A stretch of 64,000 bases of DNA, taken from NCBI GenBank assembly GCA_035578905.1, contig JAQJVL010002537.1, positions 1 through 64,000 of the forward strand. Reading direction: 5' to 3'. A program made the translations under genes and the position numbers. Within the stretch, counting starts at the first letter, position 1, and every line of letters starts with the position of its first letter. The notes under the pieces were generated by a model, which was given only the letters and a program-made list of their open reading frames with translations, searched no databases and was not told the origin of the DNA. The DNA comes from Stictocephala bisonia (Eukaryota > Arthropoda > Insecta > Hemiptera > Membracidae). Below, piece after piece: positions 22,185 through 34,354 of the stretch.

Positions 22185-24514
22185 TCTTATATAATGCTAA
22201 TGTTTATTAGTTATTTATTGTTTACATGATAGTTCATTATGCTATTGTTATTATTGGCTGGGCGAAAATTCAATTTGGTTAAAGTATTTTTAGGAGTATG
22301 AATAACTAACTTAATCAATTGTGTTTAAAATCATTCCTTAATATATTGACTGCAGACTAGTCATGTGTGACTGATCTGTGCCGCTACTGCTGGTTGATTT
22401 CAAAGGGAGGAAGAACCAAGTATCCTTATATTGTTCAGTATTCAGTTAGCTTTCAGGGCCAGTGTGTTTTTGAAGGAAAACATACTAATGAACAATTGTT
22501 GACTGGTAAAAATTATAAGATGTACAAAAAATTTGTGCTAAGCATAAAAATAAGGAAAATAAATTAGCCCTGGTTTCCCCAGAATTTAAAACTAAACGTA
22601 AACATGCACGTTGTTACAGATATTTCAGTAACAATACAATTTACATAAAAAGCTACTGTACAAAATGAGTTGTAAGAGAAGGAATGCACAAACCAGACCC
22701 ACCCTTAAAATTGAATTAGTGCTTGTGAAGTTATAGTGAAGAAAAACTAAAAATTCACTTCTGGATACGTAACATTCTTCCCCCTTTATTAAATAGAATG
22801 GATAGTATAAACTTTAAGTTGTTACAATAAAGATAACGTAATGGCGGATAGTGACTGCTGGTACTTCTATGCACACTATAAGCAACTGACTAAGAAATAC
22901 CTCTTTTATTCAATATTATGACAATATATACGTTCAGCTGTCAACAAAAATATTCATGAATGTCTATTTCCAAGACTTACAAGCAATTAAAAATAGCAAA
23001 TTAAAACAAGTGTTACACCTAGAATAATGAAATGTCATTCAGTTTGCTACACGACAGTAAAAAATGGCAATGTATGGGTACAGTGTTTTTTATTAACAAA
23101 GGTTGCCTTATGTGAATTTAATTTTTCCTTACTAGATACTATGACAGAAAGGCTAGAAAACATGATCTCTCCATTGAGGGCACCAAAATTAATATGTAAA
23201 CCATGTATTTATTTATAAAAGACAGAATATGTAACGTATACAATATAATTCATGCTTGCTATTTCTTTAGTTGTGCTTAAATAAATTATTGCTTATAAAT
23301 ATTGTTTCATTGATCTTGGTTAGATTTTCATAATTATAAATAAAAAAAGTTTGTTTTTACTTACTTACCAAATTTTGTGAAATATTAACTACCAATTATA
23401 AATTACTATTCTCTGAAAATACACAACATTTATGCAGAAATCGCTATTAATCAATATAAATTGTTTTGGGTAAAATTTCCTTTTAATTCTTCCACACAAT
23501 CTGGGATACCAAATCAATGCCTTAGCATTCAATAGTGTCAGATTTTACAAATACAGTACTGCCATTTTGGGATGCGAGTTTAATGAAACAACCATGCATC
23601 AAAAGGCTCAAGTATTTTGAGAACACATAAGTATAACTAGGAATGTGTATTTTTACAGTGACATCTTGCAAAATGCAAAAGAATTAACTTGCTGACTTAA
23701 AAGATTTTTGTATTTTACAGTTCTAATTGTCTAAATTATTTGTATACCAGTTTTTAGTCATGAATATGTTTTATAGCTGCCATTTTGGTTGATATTACCT
23801 ACACTGCAAAACTGCTGATTGAATGAATATTAGTGGATTCATATGAGGATTGTAATTAATTATTAACTATAAATATTTAGCAATAAATTTGTTGTACCAG
23901 TTATGTTTGGTAGTTGAGCTATTCTGAAACAAGATTTTTCCAAGTATAACCGTAATCATGCCAATACAGTATTCAGCCAAGATCATCTGAGTCATTAGAT
24001 ACAATATTGTTACAACTGATTGTATTGGCCACAATTTGTTCTTCCTACGGCCTTTTTTATATTCAAACTTGAATTTTTAATGATATTGGTTTTTGAGTAT
24101 TATTTAGTTATTCATCACATATATATATTTTTCTAAAGAGTTATTACAATTACATTTCCTTACTTACATAATATGAACCCAACGTAAAAAAATGTTTCAT
24201 ATTAGGTTTTTCAAATATAGTTTTACGAGTTCTTATATTTTTATAAGTTTTTATCCATTCTTAAAGACTGAACAAAAATCTTTCAGCTAGATCTCGAGAT
24301 CCATTTTGATGACAAAACTGATCATTTACGAGTATGAAATTATATATAAAAAAATTATTCTTAAATATCTACTATAATACATTTGTTAAGAGGCAAAGAA
24401 TAATGTAACAAAATTTCCCCACCTATAATTAATAATAAAAAAAGGATTTTGACATTCATAATAGTTACAACTTCAAAATACTTTGATATTGAAGAAGTAA
24501 TTACTGATACTTAC
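22185..24514. other. intronic sequence, no supported gene
   Basis: AT-rich intron between the last two coding exons. Short plus-strand ORFs at 22367-22567 and 23027-23218 have no recognised motif. Confidence 0.4.
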
Positions 24515-24643
24515 TTCACTATCACGTGAGGATGGGTGGGAGCTAGAATAAGCCTTAAAGGGGTGTCCTGGAGGCATTACTCTCAACATTTTCTCGTATG
24601 TTTCATCACTAAGAGGAAATGTCCTTAGTTCATAGGGTGGGAC
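24515..24643 (-). CDS. KANSL1: KANSL1-like exon G
   Basis: Residues 292-334, phase 0 on both sides. The acceptor is TTAAATTCAG and the donor is GTGAA|GTAAGTA. It encodes VPPYELRTFPLSDETYEKML followed by RVMPPGHPFKAYSSSHPSSR. The ELRTFPL segment resembles the conserved ERRTFPL patch near the C terminus of vertebrate KANSL1 and independently supports the family call. Confidence 0.83.
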
Positions 24644-25350
24644 CTGAATTTAAACAAATCATTGAATAAATTGAAAATCAAACTATGCAACACATATCAG
24701 CTGTCAGATGTATTAATCCCAAGAATAATGCTGAATTTGGATATCATGAAAAAGTTTACAGGCAAACTTTAACCAAAATGTCAGCTATAAACGAGAAAAA
24801 AAATTAATTAACATAATTCAACAGCTCTATATTTGATAATATTAAAATTGTAATATGCAAAGCTAAGAACCTAATGTTCATTTGTGTTGTATATATTTTT
24901 GTCTCCAAATGATGAGTACTTTCATTAAAATTAGTTAATTAAGGTGACAGCCTGGGTTTTTGATTTTAAGAGCTCCAACTATGAACTTGGGATGGACATT
25001 GATTTTGTATATGAAGAATAGAAAAACTTAAATAGTGAACTTCTGTTAACAATTTTTTTTGTAATAAATGGGTTTAAAGAATAGGTGATAGCCAGTAAAT
25101 TAATTTAAATGAATAGTTAGAATAACACTAGATTAGATTGGGTCAAAATGAAAATTTCGTAACATTTCTTTTTTTAATCACTTTAGTTGTTCCCAGAAAA
25201 AATAGAAAGAGCTACAAATTTGTTGACTTAACACGTTCAGTGCGGGTGGACCGTATACGATCCACCGCCGGCCGGGCGCTGGTGGCGTGTGGACCGGGCC
25301 CATACCACTCTACACTGTTGTTGCTATGCAGTCAGTGTGAGCTCAGCTCT

Positions 25351-26030
25351 TGCGCGAGGTAGACCTTACGTCAGCCGCTATATGAATGTGAACCGTTCTA
25401 TATTTTTGCGTTTTCCGTTTTTATCTATCGTTTTTTCGAGCGGAGTTTTACAATTGATGTAATTTAGTGATTTATTCATGTAAATACGTTTGTTATTTAT
25501 GTAAATAAGTAACATTTACTTGCGCGAGGTAGACCTTACGTCGGCCGCTATACAAATGTAAACCGTTCTATATTTTTGCGTTTTCCGTTTTTATCTATCG
25601 TTTTTTCGAGCGGAGTTTTACAATTGATGTAATTTAGTGATTTCTTCATGTAAATAAGTTTGTTATTTATGTAAATGAGTAACATTTACTTGCGCGGGGT
25701 AGACCTTACGTCGGCCGCTATACAAATGTTAACCGTTCTATATTTTTTTGTTTTCCGTTTTTATCTATCGTTTTTTCGAGCGGAGTTTTACAATTGATGT
25801 AATTTAGTGATTTCTTCATGTAAATAAGTTTGTTATTTATGTAAATGAGTAACATTTACTTGCGCGAGGTAGACCTTACGTCGGCCGCTATACAAATGTG
25901 AACCGTTCTATATTTTTTTGTTTTCCGTTTTTATCTATCTTTTTTTGAGCGGAGTTTTACAATTGATGTAATTTAGTGATTTCTTCATGTAAATAAGTTT
26001 GTTATTTATGTAAATAAGTGTGTTTAGTGT
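25351..26030 (+). repeat. 170-bp tandem repeat, four copies
   Basis: Copies start TGCGCG(A/G)GGTAGACCTTACG at 25351, 25521, 25691 and 25861, exactly 170 bp apart, with only a few substitutions and a small deletion in the fourth. Each contains GTTTTCCGTTTTTATCTATC and CGGAGTTTTACAATTGATGT. It lies between the left TIR and the transposase start, so the leader has been multiplied. Confidence 0.95.
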
Positions 26031-26070
26031 ATATTATTGTAGTATTTAGTGTAATTTTTATTCTTGAAAC

Positions 26071-26226
26071 ATGGCTGACAACACTGTTCATGACCTTGAC
26101 TTGGGTGACGACATTATTACAAGTGAAGATTCCGACACCGAAAGTGACGAAAGTGATGATGATGATGCAGTTTTGAAACCTATTTGGTGTAACAACACTG
26201 CTGGACTCAAAAAATTAACTTTTTGA
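26071..26226 (+). pseudogene. piggyBac-like transposase N-terminal fragment (51 aa)
   Basis: MADNTVHDLDLGDDIITSED, then a Ser/Asp/Glu-rich run (SDTESDESDDDD) and PIWCNNTAGLKKLTF-stop. The acidic N terminus placed just after the 5' leader in a TTAA-flanked element matches piggyBac transposases. The dimerisation, catalytic and cysteine-rich domains are absent. Confidence 0.6.
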
Positions 26227-26868
26227 AGGACAATAAGCTATTCATTGTTCACCAATTAAGCTATTGGTGGCCATACCTGGGGCATGGTATGCCTTCCAGC
26301 ATCCCAAGGGGCTGATGGACCGTATCCAGACCACAACTTATGACGTCATAAACAACTTTTTCCCATGCTACAACCAACTTCGTTTTGCTGGTTTTGGGCT
26401 GTCTATACCTTATGAAAAGTAAAATTAAATTTTATAGTACTTAGTTTCCCGGGTCGGTTAGAGTGTTTTTACTATAGCAGTGAACGTGTTAACCAGTAGT
26501 GCAAAAAATGTTAGTGTTACAATTAATTTTTATTTGAAACTTTGATTTCATACATAGGAAATTGATAGACAATTTATATATTTATTCTAATTAATAAATA
26601 TAGGTTTTCACATTGAATCTAAGGTTTCTACATAAAAAATATGATAGATACTGAAGCTATTGGTGGCAGGAAATTAAAAGTTGGCCGGTAATAAAAGTTC
26701 CGCTAAGTGCAGTTGAATCAGTTAATTGTTTATCACTGCTAAGTTTTAATCAGCAAAAAATAAAGATCACACAAATAAATTAGGGCCAACATTACCTCAA
26801 ACGCGTGTGTTCATTGTAAACAAACAAATAAATACCTAATATTTATTGATTAATACATTTTTATTTTA

Positions 26869-27334
26869 CAGTGAGGTCATAATAATTCGACTGTTTGTAT
26901 GAGGTATTCAAATTATGAAACAAGATGTACGATCAAGGACTCATAAAAAAATGAACTATTTATAATAGGATCACCACTTTACTAATTTTATTACAAAACA
27001 TTAAATTCAGAAATCATGAAAACAGCACAAAAATAACACACAGTACCTAGGCCTACAAAATAAGTAAATAAATGCAAAATGTAACTTAAGTATAAAAAAA
27101 TAAATCAAGTACACACTCTCATAAACTTATAACAGTTTTATCACAAGTTATAAACTCAGTAGACTATGTTAGCAAATTATACAGGTATTACCTATGCTCA
27201 TCTGACAATCTCTGGACATAAAACAGCACTGTATTTAACAAGTCTGTAGCTCTTTTACCACATTGTCTTGATATGTAAGCAAAACAGGCAGGCGGTCGGA
27301 TTACTGAGGGGGTCAGACTAGCATAACCTCACTG
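26869..27334. mobile_element. TA-flanked MITE, pogo/Tigger-like
   Basis: TA at 26867-26868 and 27335-27336. Ends CAGTGAGGTCATaa and (reverse complement) CAGTGAGGTTATgc. 466 bp with no ORF of note. Confidence 0.55.
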
Positions 27335-27566
27335 TATTCATCTGTTTATTTAATTAAAAATAAAACACAAACGTGTGCAATGAATATAATTCTAATTGAA
27401 TTCCTTTTATTCTTAAGGTATAGAAACAATGTCAGACTCCAGCTTGGATTCAGAAGCTTATTGAGATGAAATTAAAGTATTCTTTATTCATTACTGTAAC
27501 AATAAAGAAATATTACTGTAAAACATGCAATTTGTTTAATGAATATTTTAATAATGTTGTTGCTAG

Positions 27567-27860
27567 TATATTAGAGAGATAGGACATCAGGAAACTTACC
27601 TTAAAAGACAAGTTCACTAACATCAGAGTAGCAGCCACAAACACACAGAGTAGTAGTCCCCCCTCCCCCCCCTCTCTCTCTCTCCTCTCCTCTCCTCTCC
27701 TCTCCTCTCCTCTCCTCTCCTCTCTCCTGGAGAAAATTCCTGTGCTGTTGAAAATTTGTGAGATTGTGTCTATTTTGTGTTTGTGACTACTACTCTGATG
27801 TTATATTAGTAAACTTGTCTTTTTAAAGTAAGTTTGCTGATGTCCTATATCTCTAATATG
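27567..27860. repeat. palindromic repeat family A, copy 2 (inverted dimer with pyrimidine core)
   Basis: Arms TATTAGAGAGATAGGACATC... and ...GATGTCCTATATCTCTAATA match family A. The centre holds the C/T-only tract at 27658-27727. The left arm gives AAGGTAAGTTT on the minus strand, the sense strand of the KANSL1-like gene. Confidence 0.8.
27658..27727. repeat. polypyrimidine tract, C-run, (CT)n and (TCCTC)n
   Basis: About 70 bases made only of C and T on plus: C-rich start, CTCTCTCTCT, then about eight TCCTC units. Lies at the centre of an inverted repeat. Confidence 0.95.
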
Positions 27861-28094
27861 CTAATTCCTGGCCTAGTGGCCTTTGACCTAACCTATAATA
27901 ATGTTGTTGATAAAGAAGTTTATCCAAATTTGAATTTCACAAACATAACTCCATGCAATTTTGATATACCCCCCCAACAATTAAAAGTTTGTCTGCTCTC
28001 CTATAACTGAGAAAGAACTTTCTAAAATCATTAATGCTTTTTATAATAAGTATTCAACAGGTTATGACGAGCTTTTGTGAACTGAGTCTCTCTC

Positions 28095-28235
28095 TCTCCA
28101 CTCACCTGAAGAAAGTGCCAGTGGCACAGAACGTTTGTGTGATTTTGTGTTTCTTTTGCTTATGTTACTACTACTCTGGTGTTAGGGAACTTTTCTTCTA
28201 AGGTAAGTTTGCTGATGTCCTATCTCTCCAATATA
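28095..28235 (+). repeat. palindromic repeat family A, copy 3 (single unit)
   Basis: Single unit CTCACCTGAAGAAAGTGCCAG...CTAAGGTAAGTTTGC...CTCTCCAATATA. AGTGCC/GGCAC can pair as a hairpin between CTGAAGA and GAAC. A CT run lies just upstream. Confidence 0.75.
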
Positions 28236-28815
28236 CTAATCACCCTACACACTGTAAAACGAGCACAATTGCAAAAACTAACACTTCCCTAAGCGGAGTT
28301 AATAATAAGGCCAAAACATTTTAAATTCTCTGTGTGCTTTTCACACTTCAGTATGTATTATAGTTCTTTGTTTTGAGGTGATAAATGTTTTGTAGTATTG
28401 GTGTTGTGATATTATATTTCTAGTGTATGTAGCATTACGATTTTCTTTTCCAATTGTAAATTATAATAAAGTGAATTCTTTTCAGTGAAAATAAACTATA
28501 ATAATCGTTGACACAATGTGGTTCCAACTGGGATACCTGGGATACTATTCTAAATAAATATAAAAATATTTTTATTTTATTGAAATGTAAGTTAGTTCTA
28601 GATACATTATACTTATTCTAATAAATACTATACTGTCATGGCATAACATATTCTCATAGTGAAAAAAATAAGGGATTTGTTGACTGTCAAGTCCTAGGTG
28701 TTCTCTTCAATATGTATTGAAACAGTACTGTATTATAATACAGTAAAACCTCACTAATTTAATGGCTGACAGGGTGCAAGTCTAGCTGGCTTTGGATTAT
28801 GAGTATTTTGACTTA

Positions 28816-29374
28816 AGGGGGTAGGTGCACGGAAAATTTTTATTTTTATCGAAGTTTTTTTTCATCATTTTATAGCTTAAAATGTCCTCTTTCCAGCGGT
28901 ATATAACACTAATTATTTATTATTTTCTAAATGTGCTTAAAAATTAGTTCTCTAAAAGTGTCCTACTCGATTTTCTATTGAAATCATCATTGGTTTATTG
29001 CGATTTTCCGAAAGTTGTGTTTTTTTACACATATGTTCCTTTTTCTTAAAAACTACTAATGGTAACAAGATGAAACTTTTTGTTGTTATATATGTAACTT
29101 AGTTACATAAGCAGAATAAAAAAATAGTCAAAATTAACAAAGAATAAAATTAAAAAAAAGTTATAAATGAAAAGAATTTGAAAACATTTTATAGACTTTT
29201 TTAAAATTTTGTGAAAAATTTATAATTATTCCAAAGTTAGATTTTACACCCGTAGATTATGTAACAAAGGCCAATGTATCAGGTAAAAAAAACAGAAATG
29301 AAATATCTTTTCTACTTTCTGAGAAAAAGGTACATATGTTAACATTACGGAAGATAGGGCGCACCTACCCCCCT
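28816..29374. mobile_element. nested TIR element (possibly Kolobok-type)
   Basis: Ends GGGGGTAGGTGCACGG and (reverse complement) GGGGGGTAGGTGCGCCC. The left flank is TTAA and the right flank TAAA, suggesting a decayed TTAA target duplication. G-rich termini with TTAA would fit Kolobok, but this is inference. The interior is AT-rich and non-coding. Confidence 0.45.
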
Positions 29375-30219
29375 AAAGTAATACACAAGACTTTAGTTTA
29401 TGTGTCAAATACATTAAAGGGTCATAATGCATAATGTATATAACAACAAGGGTCGTCTGCAATGGATATTTTACCTCTCTGGCTACCTCTTGATGAAGCA
29501 CTTGTTAGTCTGACCCGGATCATTTGAGTGAACGAGCGATCTGGATCACAATTCTCAGAGACTTGCTCAAGTCGAACTATGATGATCCAACTGAACAAAT
29601 CTAATGGTCTTATTTAAGACAGAACTGTTGACAGAGACCTAAACAAATGAGAACCGAACCGAACTAGATCAAGATTATGAACATAAATGGTCTGGTTCAA
29701 GACAGACCCTGGATACCTGGAACCGCCGACCGAGACGCGAATATAATCCAAATGAGGTTACACGCTTATGTTCCGTTCATGCTAGTAAAATCATTTAATC
29801 AAACAGGTCATTTGTACAGGTCACTTTACTGACCCAAACTGATTGATCCGGATCACTGACAAGAACCAAACTTCCCATCTCTACTGAGCAGTTAAGCACT
29901 GACCGTGTGACAGACTAGCGGAAGTAAGTTAGCGTAGAGTCAACTCAGGATCTCAGGAATGCAAGAGGTTGTTGTACAGCCACTTAGCTAGCACACAGAT
30001 TAAATCGTTTTTAAGGACTGAACTATAGTATATTTGTTATTGCTATATTAAATTTTAATATTCTTTGTATTAGGTGCTGTATACACACAAATATTAATTA
30101 CGAACTTACAAAGTATTTAAACATTCAGTCTCAACATTTAAATTAGAAATACACAGACTGAATAAATTATAGACTTGTTATCCATAAATACATACACACA
30201 GAATTTACAAATTAAGACT

Positions 30220-30561
30220 TGTTATCCATTCGGTTAATCAGGTTTCGTTTAACCAAGACTCGATTTGGTATTGTTGGATATTCGATATTTCTTTGCAGAT
30301 ACAATAACTATACACATGTACGAAGTAAATTTATGATGTTACTAAAAAGTCTATTGTGTGTTTATTCATTAAAGTCCAATAAAAATGTCATGTTATCCAT
30401 TCGGTTAATCAGGTTTCGTTTAACCAAGACTCGATTTGGTATTGTTGGATATTCGATATTTCTTTGCAGATACAATAACTATACACATGTACGAAGTAAA
30501 TTTATGATGTTACTAAAAAGTCTATTGTGTGTTTATTCATTAAAGTCCAATAAAAATGTCA
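30220..30561 (+). repeat. 171-bp exact tandem duplication
   Basis: 30220-30390 and 30391-30561 appear identical by eye, beginning TGTTATCCATTCGGTTAATC. The length is a multiple of three, so an incidental open frame repeats 57 residues. No sign of a real gene. Confidence 0.95.
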
Positions 30562-31226
30562 ATGTTCTAGCTCGACAATCCCCAAACCCACAATCTCTGA
30601 GTCCATAAAGGGTCAAGTTACTGAGGTTTTACTGTAACTTTATACTTAATTATTTTAGTATTGGAAGGTTATGAGTAGTATTTAGGTTCTATAAATTATC
30701 TACCTATACTGTCTGGGCCCAAATAAAAAAAAAACTAAGTCAGAGTCAATTGTTTTCTTTTGTTACATTAAAAAAAGCAATATTGAGTATTTTTCAAAAA
30801 GAAGAAGCTTCAAACAAGCACAGAACAGTCACTATATTTTGGAAATTTAACTTTGCTTCAGTTCTAGGGGAAGGATTATTTCCATAATTTTGAATTGTTC
30901 CAATTTTGTCAAGTTTGAGACTGAATATTGTCAAGCTTGACATAATATGGCCATAAATTCTTCGAGTTCGATAATAGCCAGACTACTACTAGTACTCTGG
31001 AGCTCAATGTCAACTTAGAGTAACACACATCTCTAATGTTATGATTCTGAATCCACATTTTGTCACTGTTAATAGACATGTGAGACTGAATTGTTCCACA
31101 GAATAAATAATCAATAATTTACTAACAATTACTACTGAACAATTGATAGTTCAGTGACTTCCGCGTTTCACTTGTCATCTGTGCTCCCATCACTGTATGT
31201 ACTGTCTTAATTGTTAATTTATTTAC

Positions 31227-31375
31227 CTCATCATGGACTGGATCGACCGGAGACACACACCGGGAGCTGATGGTTCGCCTGCGTATGGCAAACTCGGGGT
31301 CAGCTGGCTGGGGAGTTGCTGGTGGAGACGTCATTGGAGATCCACCTCCATCGGCCCCAGAAGGTGACATTGGAT
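31227..31375 (-). CDS. KANSL1: KANSL1-like exon F, Ser/Pro-rich tail
   Basis: Residues 242-291. The acceptor is TTTGTAACCAG and the donor is GATGAG|GTAAAT. It encodes a low-complexity stretch including GGGSPMTSPPATPQPADPEF and then IRRRTISSRCVSPVDPVHDE. Pro-directed SP/TP sites are frequent, as in the post-PEHE region of KANSL1. The Arg-rich RRRTIS stretch could be a nuclear localisation signal or phosphorylation site; this is inference. Confidence 0.82.
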
Positions 31376-32119
31376 CTGGTTACAAAGCATTTTACGAATT
31401 AAAAAACTATTTATTTATAAGGAGACAAATAAATTTATCTTTAGGATATAGACTGGTCAACTAAAATTGAAAACAAGTAAATTGTATTATTTAGTTTTAT
31501 GATTTGTAAACTTAAATATTTACTTATTAACAATATTCTTGTTTGATTACAACTATAAGACATTTTAACATAAATTCTAAGTTTGGAAATCAACTCTCCT
31601 ATATGTATCCCTTTACATAAAAAATTATTTGGTATTAGTAAACTGTCCCATCATTGAGCTGTAAGCTCATTCTAGAGAAACTCAGGAATGCAATAAATCA
31701 GTTATTTGCTATTCGATATAGAAACTGAATATACATTAAATTTTTTATAAAACCGTTTAAAAAAGGTTCCTTAGTAACATTTTCCTAAAATTAACAATTT
31801 TGAGTTATTCTAAATTACATATTTTAAACGGCCGCCATCTTATAATTAGTTATGCAAACTTGTTTCATTTAAAGTCCGCATTATTCTCTTTGTTATAATA
31901 AAGAGTTTATTCAAGTTTGGTTAAATGTGGTCGAGTGTTTTGGAATATAGGCAGACGGACAGTAAACGAAAACCATTACGGTTTTTTATAAATTCAAATG
32001 GTTTTTTAAGGTTTAAAAGAAACTGCCTAGTCATAAATAATGAAAAACCTCATCTATCATCTTTTCTATAAGAAACAGCAATACAGTCCATACAGATTCC
32101 ATTAAGTTTTAATGGATGA

Positions 32120-33145
32120 TGATTAAGTTATAATTTCTAGAGATTCTGTAAGCTTTCTTGGACTTAACACGTTGATTGCGGGCGACGTTGATCAACGATG
32201 CGCCGCAGTAGCGCGTGTGGCGGGCAGCGTTGTACAATGATCCTACAGTCCTTGAAATGTATTGACTCCGTGTGAGGTTAGCCATTGCCCGGGAACGGTG
32301 TGTCGCTCGTCGCTTGTTGTGCCGGTCTTTGTGAACATTTCGATGTACTTCGTTTTTGGATACCACCATTTTTGTGTTTGTGGTACCAGTTCTACGTTTT
32401 AGTGTTTTTTAGGATTGTTATATGTTTGTGCAATGGATGATAGTTTTCGACAAGTTCCACGAGGACATTCATGAGTGAAATATAGTGTAACAATGGCTGT
32501 GGGAAGTTTTGTAAATAGTTTTTTTTTTTATTTTTAGTATACCCATTTTTATATTACCATACATTATTAGGACTAACTGTACATTCTCATGCCATTCGAT
32601 AACATTGTGCGCGAACTTATTATTATCGTGACTAAACATTTTTTTTTTTCGACAGAAGAAGTTTTTTGTTGTTGTAAAACTGTTTATTTATTCTGTTATG
32701 CAATTATCAATAATGGGACTGTACAAAATTGTCAACAATCGCCAGCTGAGTAAAGCTTACCGGCGCCCCAGGCGGACAACGTTGATCAACGCACCGGAAA
32801 TGACGTCAATGGAATTGGCCTAATTCCATGCCTGGACACCTTCTGACACTACTCTGGCTACAATGGGACTATTTATAAGTTAAATAAAAAATTATTATAT
32901 TTCAGCCTGGGGCATGCACAATGTTGGGCGATTTCAGCAATGAACGTGTTAAGCTAGATTCTCATCTCAATTTTTATGATAGACATGAGGTATCAGGGAG
33001 ACTCAGCTCTTGTCTGTTTGCTCTTAGGAAGCTTGCACAGTTTGCCACCACTGATGTCTTGATGACGCTTTATTTTTGGCTGTTTCTATTCACACCTACG
33101 ATATGCTGTTCCCATTTGGATTACCGGGACTTCACTGTATAGTTC
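32120..33145 (+). pseudogene. LINE reverse transcriptase C-terminal remnant, split by TTAA element
   Basis: Left of the insertion the sequence reads RDSVSFLGL (to 32167). Right of it the reading continues KLDSHLNFYD, then VSGRLSSCLFALRKLAQFAT. FLGxxLDSxLxW is the conserved motif just after the RT palm in Jockey-like LINEs, and SGRLSSxLFALRKL follows it in that family. Deleting 32168-32948 with one TTAA joins the two in frame. No other RT motif remains. Confidence 0.7.
32168..32948. mobile_element. TTAA-specific (piggyBac-like) MITE
   Basis: TTAA at 32164-32167 and 32949-32952. Termini CACGTTGATTGCGG and (reverse complement) CACGTTCATTGCTG. Two perfect CGTTGATCAACG palindromes lie near the ends (32187-32198 and 32780-32791). 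A 13-codon ORF MDDSFRQVPRGHS starts at about 32432, perhaps the relic of a transposase start. Terminal CACGTT links it to the element at 25232-26488. Confidence 0.85.
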
Positions 33146-33487
33146 TTTTAATGTATTTTAATGCTTGCCAATGCATGTATACATTTAGAAAGGCAAAAAA
33201 AAATTGGAAATTGATCGTCTTATCTAAAAGAAATGTAGTTGAAGTTACTATAAATAATTATTGTAGGTATTGGGTTACAAAAAACTTCTTTAACAATTTA
33301 AGTTATGGGAAATGATTTTGTGTAATGAATATAATATACAAATTATAAACTTGCTTATAACTAGCCTAAACATAGTAAAATTTGTATTTATTTTTTAAGG
33401 AAATTATTTTTTTCTTCTTCATTTTCTACTAGTACTTTAGTTTAGACAAAAATGTTAATTTCAAATTATAATTCAATATTTTTTGTA

Positions 33488-33855
33488 AGTCATGTATACA
33501 AATGGTAGGGTGAGATAGATATTGCATTACTGACACCATATACGAGATATTAAATTAGTCATGTATATAAATGGTAGGGTGAGCGAGATATATATTGCAT
33601 TACTGACACCATATATGAGATATTAAATTAGTCATGTATATAAATGGTAGGGTGAGTGAGATATATAGTACATTACTGACACCATATACGAGATATTAAA
33701 TTGTCATTTATACAAATGGTAGGGTGAGTGAGATATATATTGCATTACTGACACCATATATGAGATATTAAATTAAGTCATGTATACAAATGGTAGGGTG
33801 ATTGAGATATATATTGCATTACTGACACCATATATGAGATATTAAATTAAGTCAC
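33488..33855. repeat. minisatellite, five units of about 72 bp
   Basis: Units start GTCATGTATACAAATGGTAG or variants at about 33489, 33558, 33631, 33703 and 33777, each followed by GTGAGnGAGATATATATTGC and CATTACTGACACCATATA. Intronic. Confidence 0.95.
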
Positions 33856-34074
33856 TACCATAATGTATCAGCCACAGGAAGACATTGGATGTAACACAGA
33901 GTGCTATGGGTAAGGTTCAGTTTTTTAACATGACAAGCTGGAGGAGTTCAGTTTTTCCAAGGTAGAAATAACGGAAGCAAAAGGAATTACCCTCGAGATT
34001 CACTGCACTCAGAGAATAAAAATAATATACTAAGATCATACCAGTTACTTCAGACAATTACTATATAAACTAAC

Positions 34075-34240
34075 CAGGAGTATTGCCGCCACTGCTCTCT
34101 GCACGGCTGTCTGCCCGCCGTTGTCCTCGAGGTCGTGCCAAACTGTTTGGCAGTTTCAGGTACGTTGAGAACTTTTTCCTTTCTAATTGTTCAGACCTCT
34201 CATGACGGCTGATTAACGTTTCATCACTTAAGTCTTCTAT
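34075..34240 (-). CDS. KANSL1: KANSL1 exon E, end of PEHE domain
   Basis: Residues 187-241 plus one base. The acceptor is TATCAGCAG and the donor is CTCCTG|GTTAGT. It opens with IEDLSDETLISRHERSEQLE, matching the family's acidic EDLSDE-x(4)-H-x(3,5)-E segment that closes the PEHE domain. It then becomes basic and Arg/Ser rich (RPRGQRRADSRAESS), resembling the RRGSRS-type region after the domain in vertebrate KANSL1. Confidence 0.87.
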
Positions 34241-34354
34241 CTGCTGATAAAATATTGTAAATATAGATTTATACTCTGGTAATGTATAATAGAACAAATT
34301 GTGCTTTAGTCTTCAGTCACAGATACAGGGCAGCTATGAACTATGTCACATATA

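Larger units (their letters stand above)
25232..26488 (+). mobile_element. piggyBac-like element, internally deleted
   Basis: TTAA at 25228-25231 and 26489-26492. Termini CACGTTCAGTGCGG at the left and GCAGTGAACGTG at the right form a 12-bp inverted repeat with one mismatch. It carries a four-unit 170-bp tandem repeat and a 51-codon N-terminal transposase ORF. The same terminus (CACGTT) occurs in the element at 32168-32948, so they are related. Confidence 0.85.
28741..30634. mobile_element. pogo/Tigger-like element with nested insertion and internal duplication
   Basis: TA at 28739-28740 and 30635-30636. TIRs CAGTAAAACCTCACTAATTT and (reverse complement) CAGTAAAACCTCAGTAACTT. Contains the nested element 28816-29374 and a 171-bp duplication at 30220-30561. 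No transposase motif is seen. Confidence 0.7.

Noticed and set aside
30219..30608. 129-aa ORF with a 57-residue internal repeat
   Set aside because: Created by the 171-bp tandem duplication in a decayed transposon; no family resemblance.
33488..33855. Regularly spaced repeats that could suggest a CRISPR array
   Set aside because: Whole 72-bp units are repeated with no unique spacers, and the window is eukaryotic.
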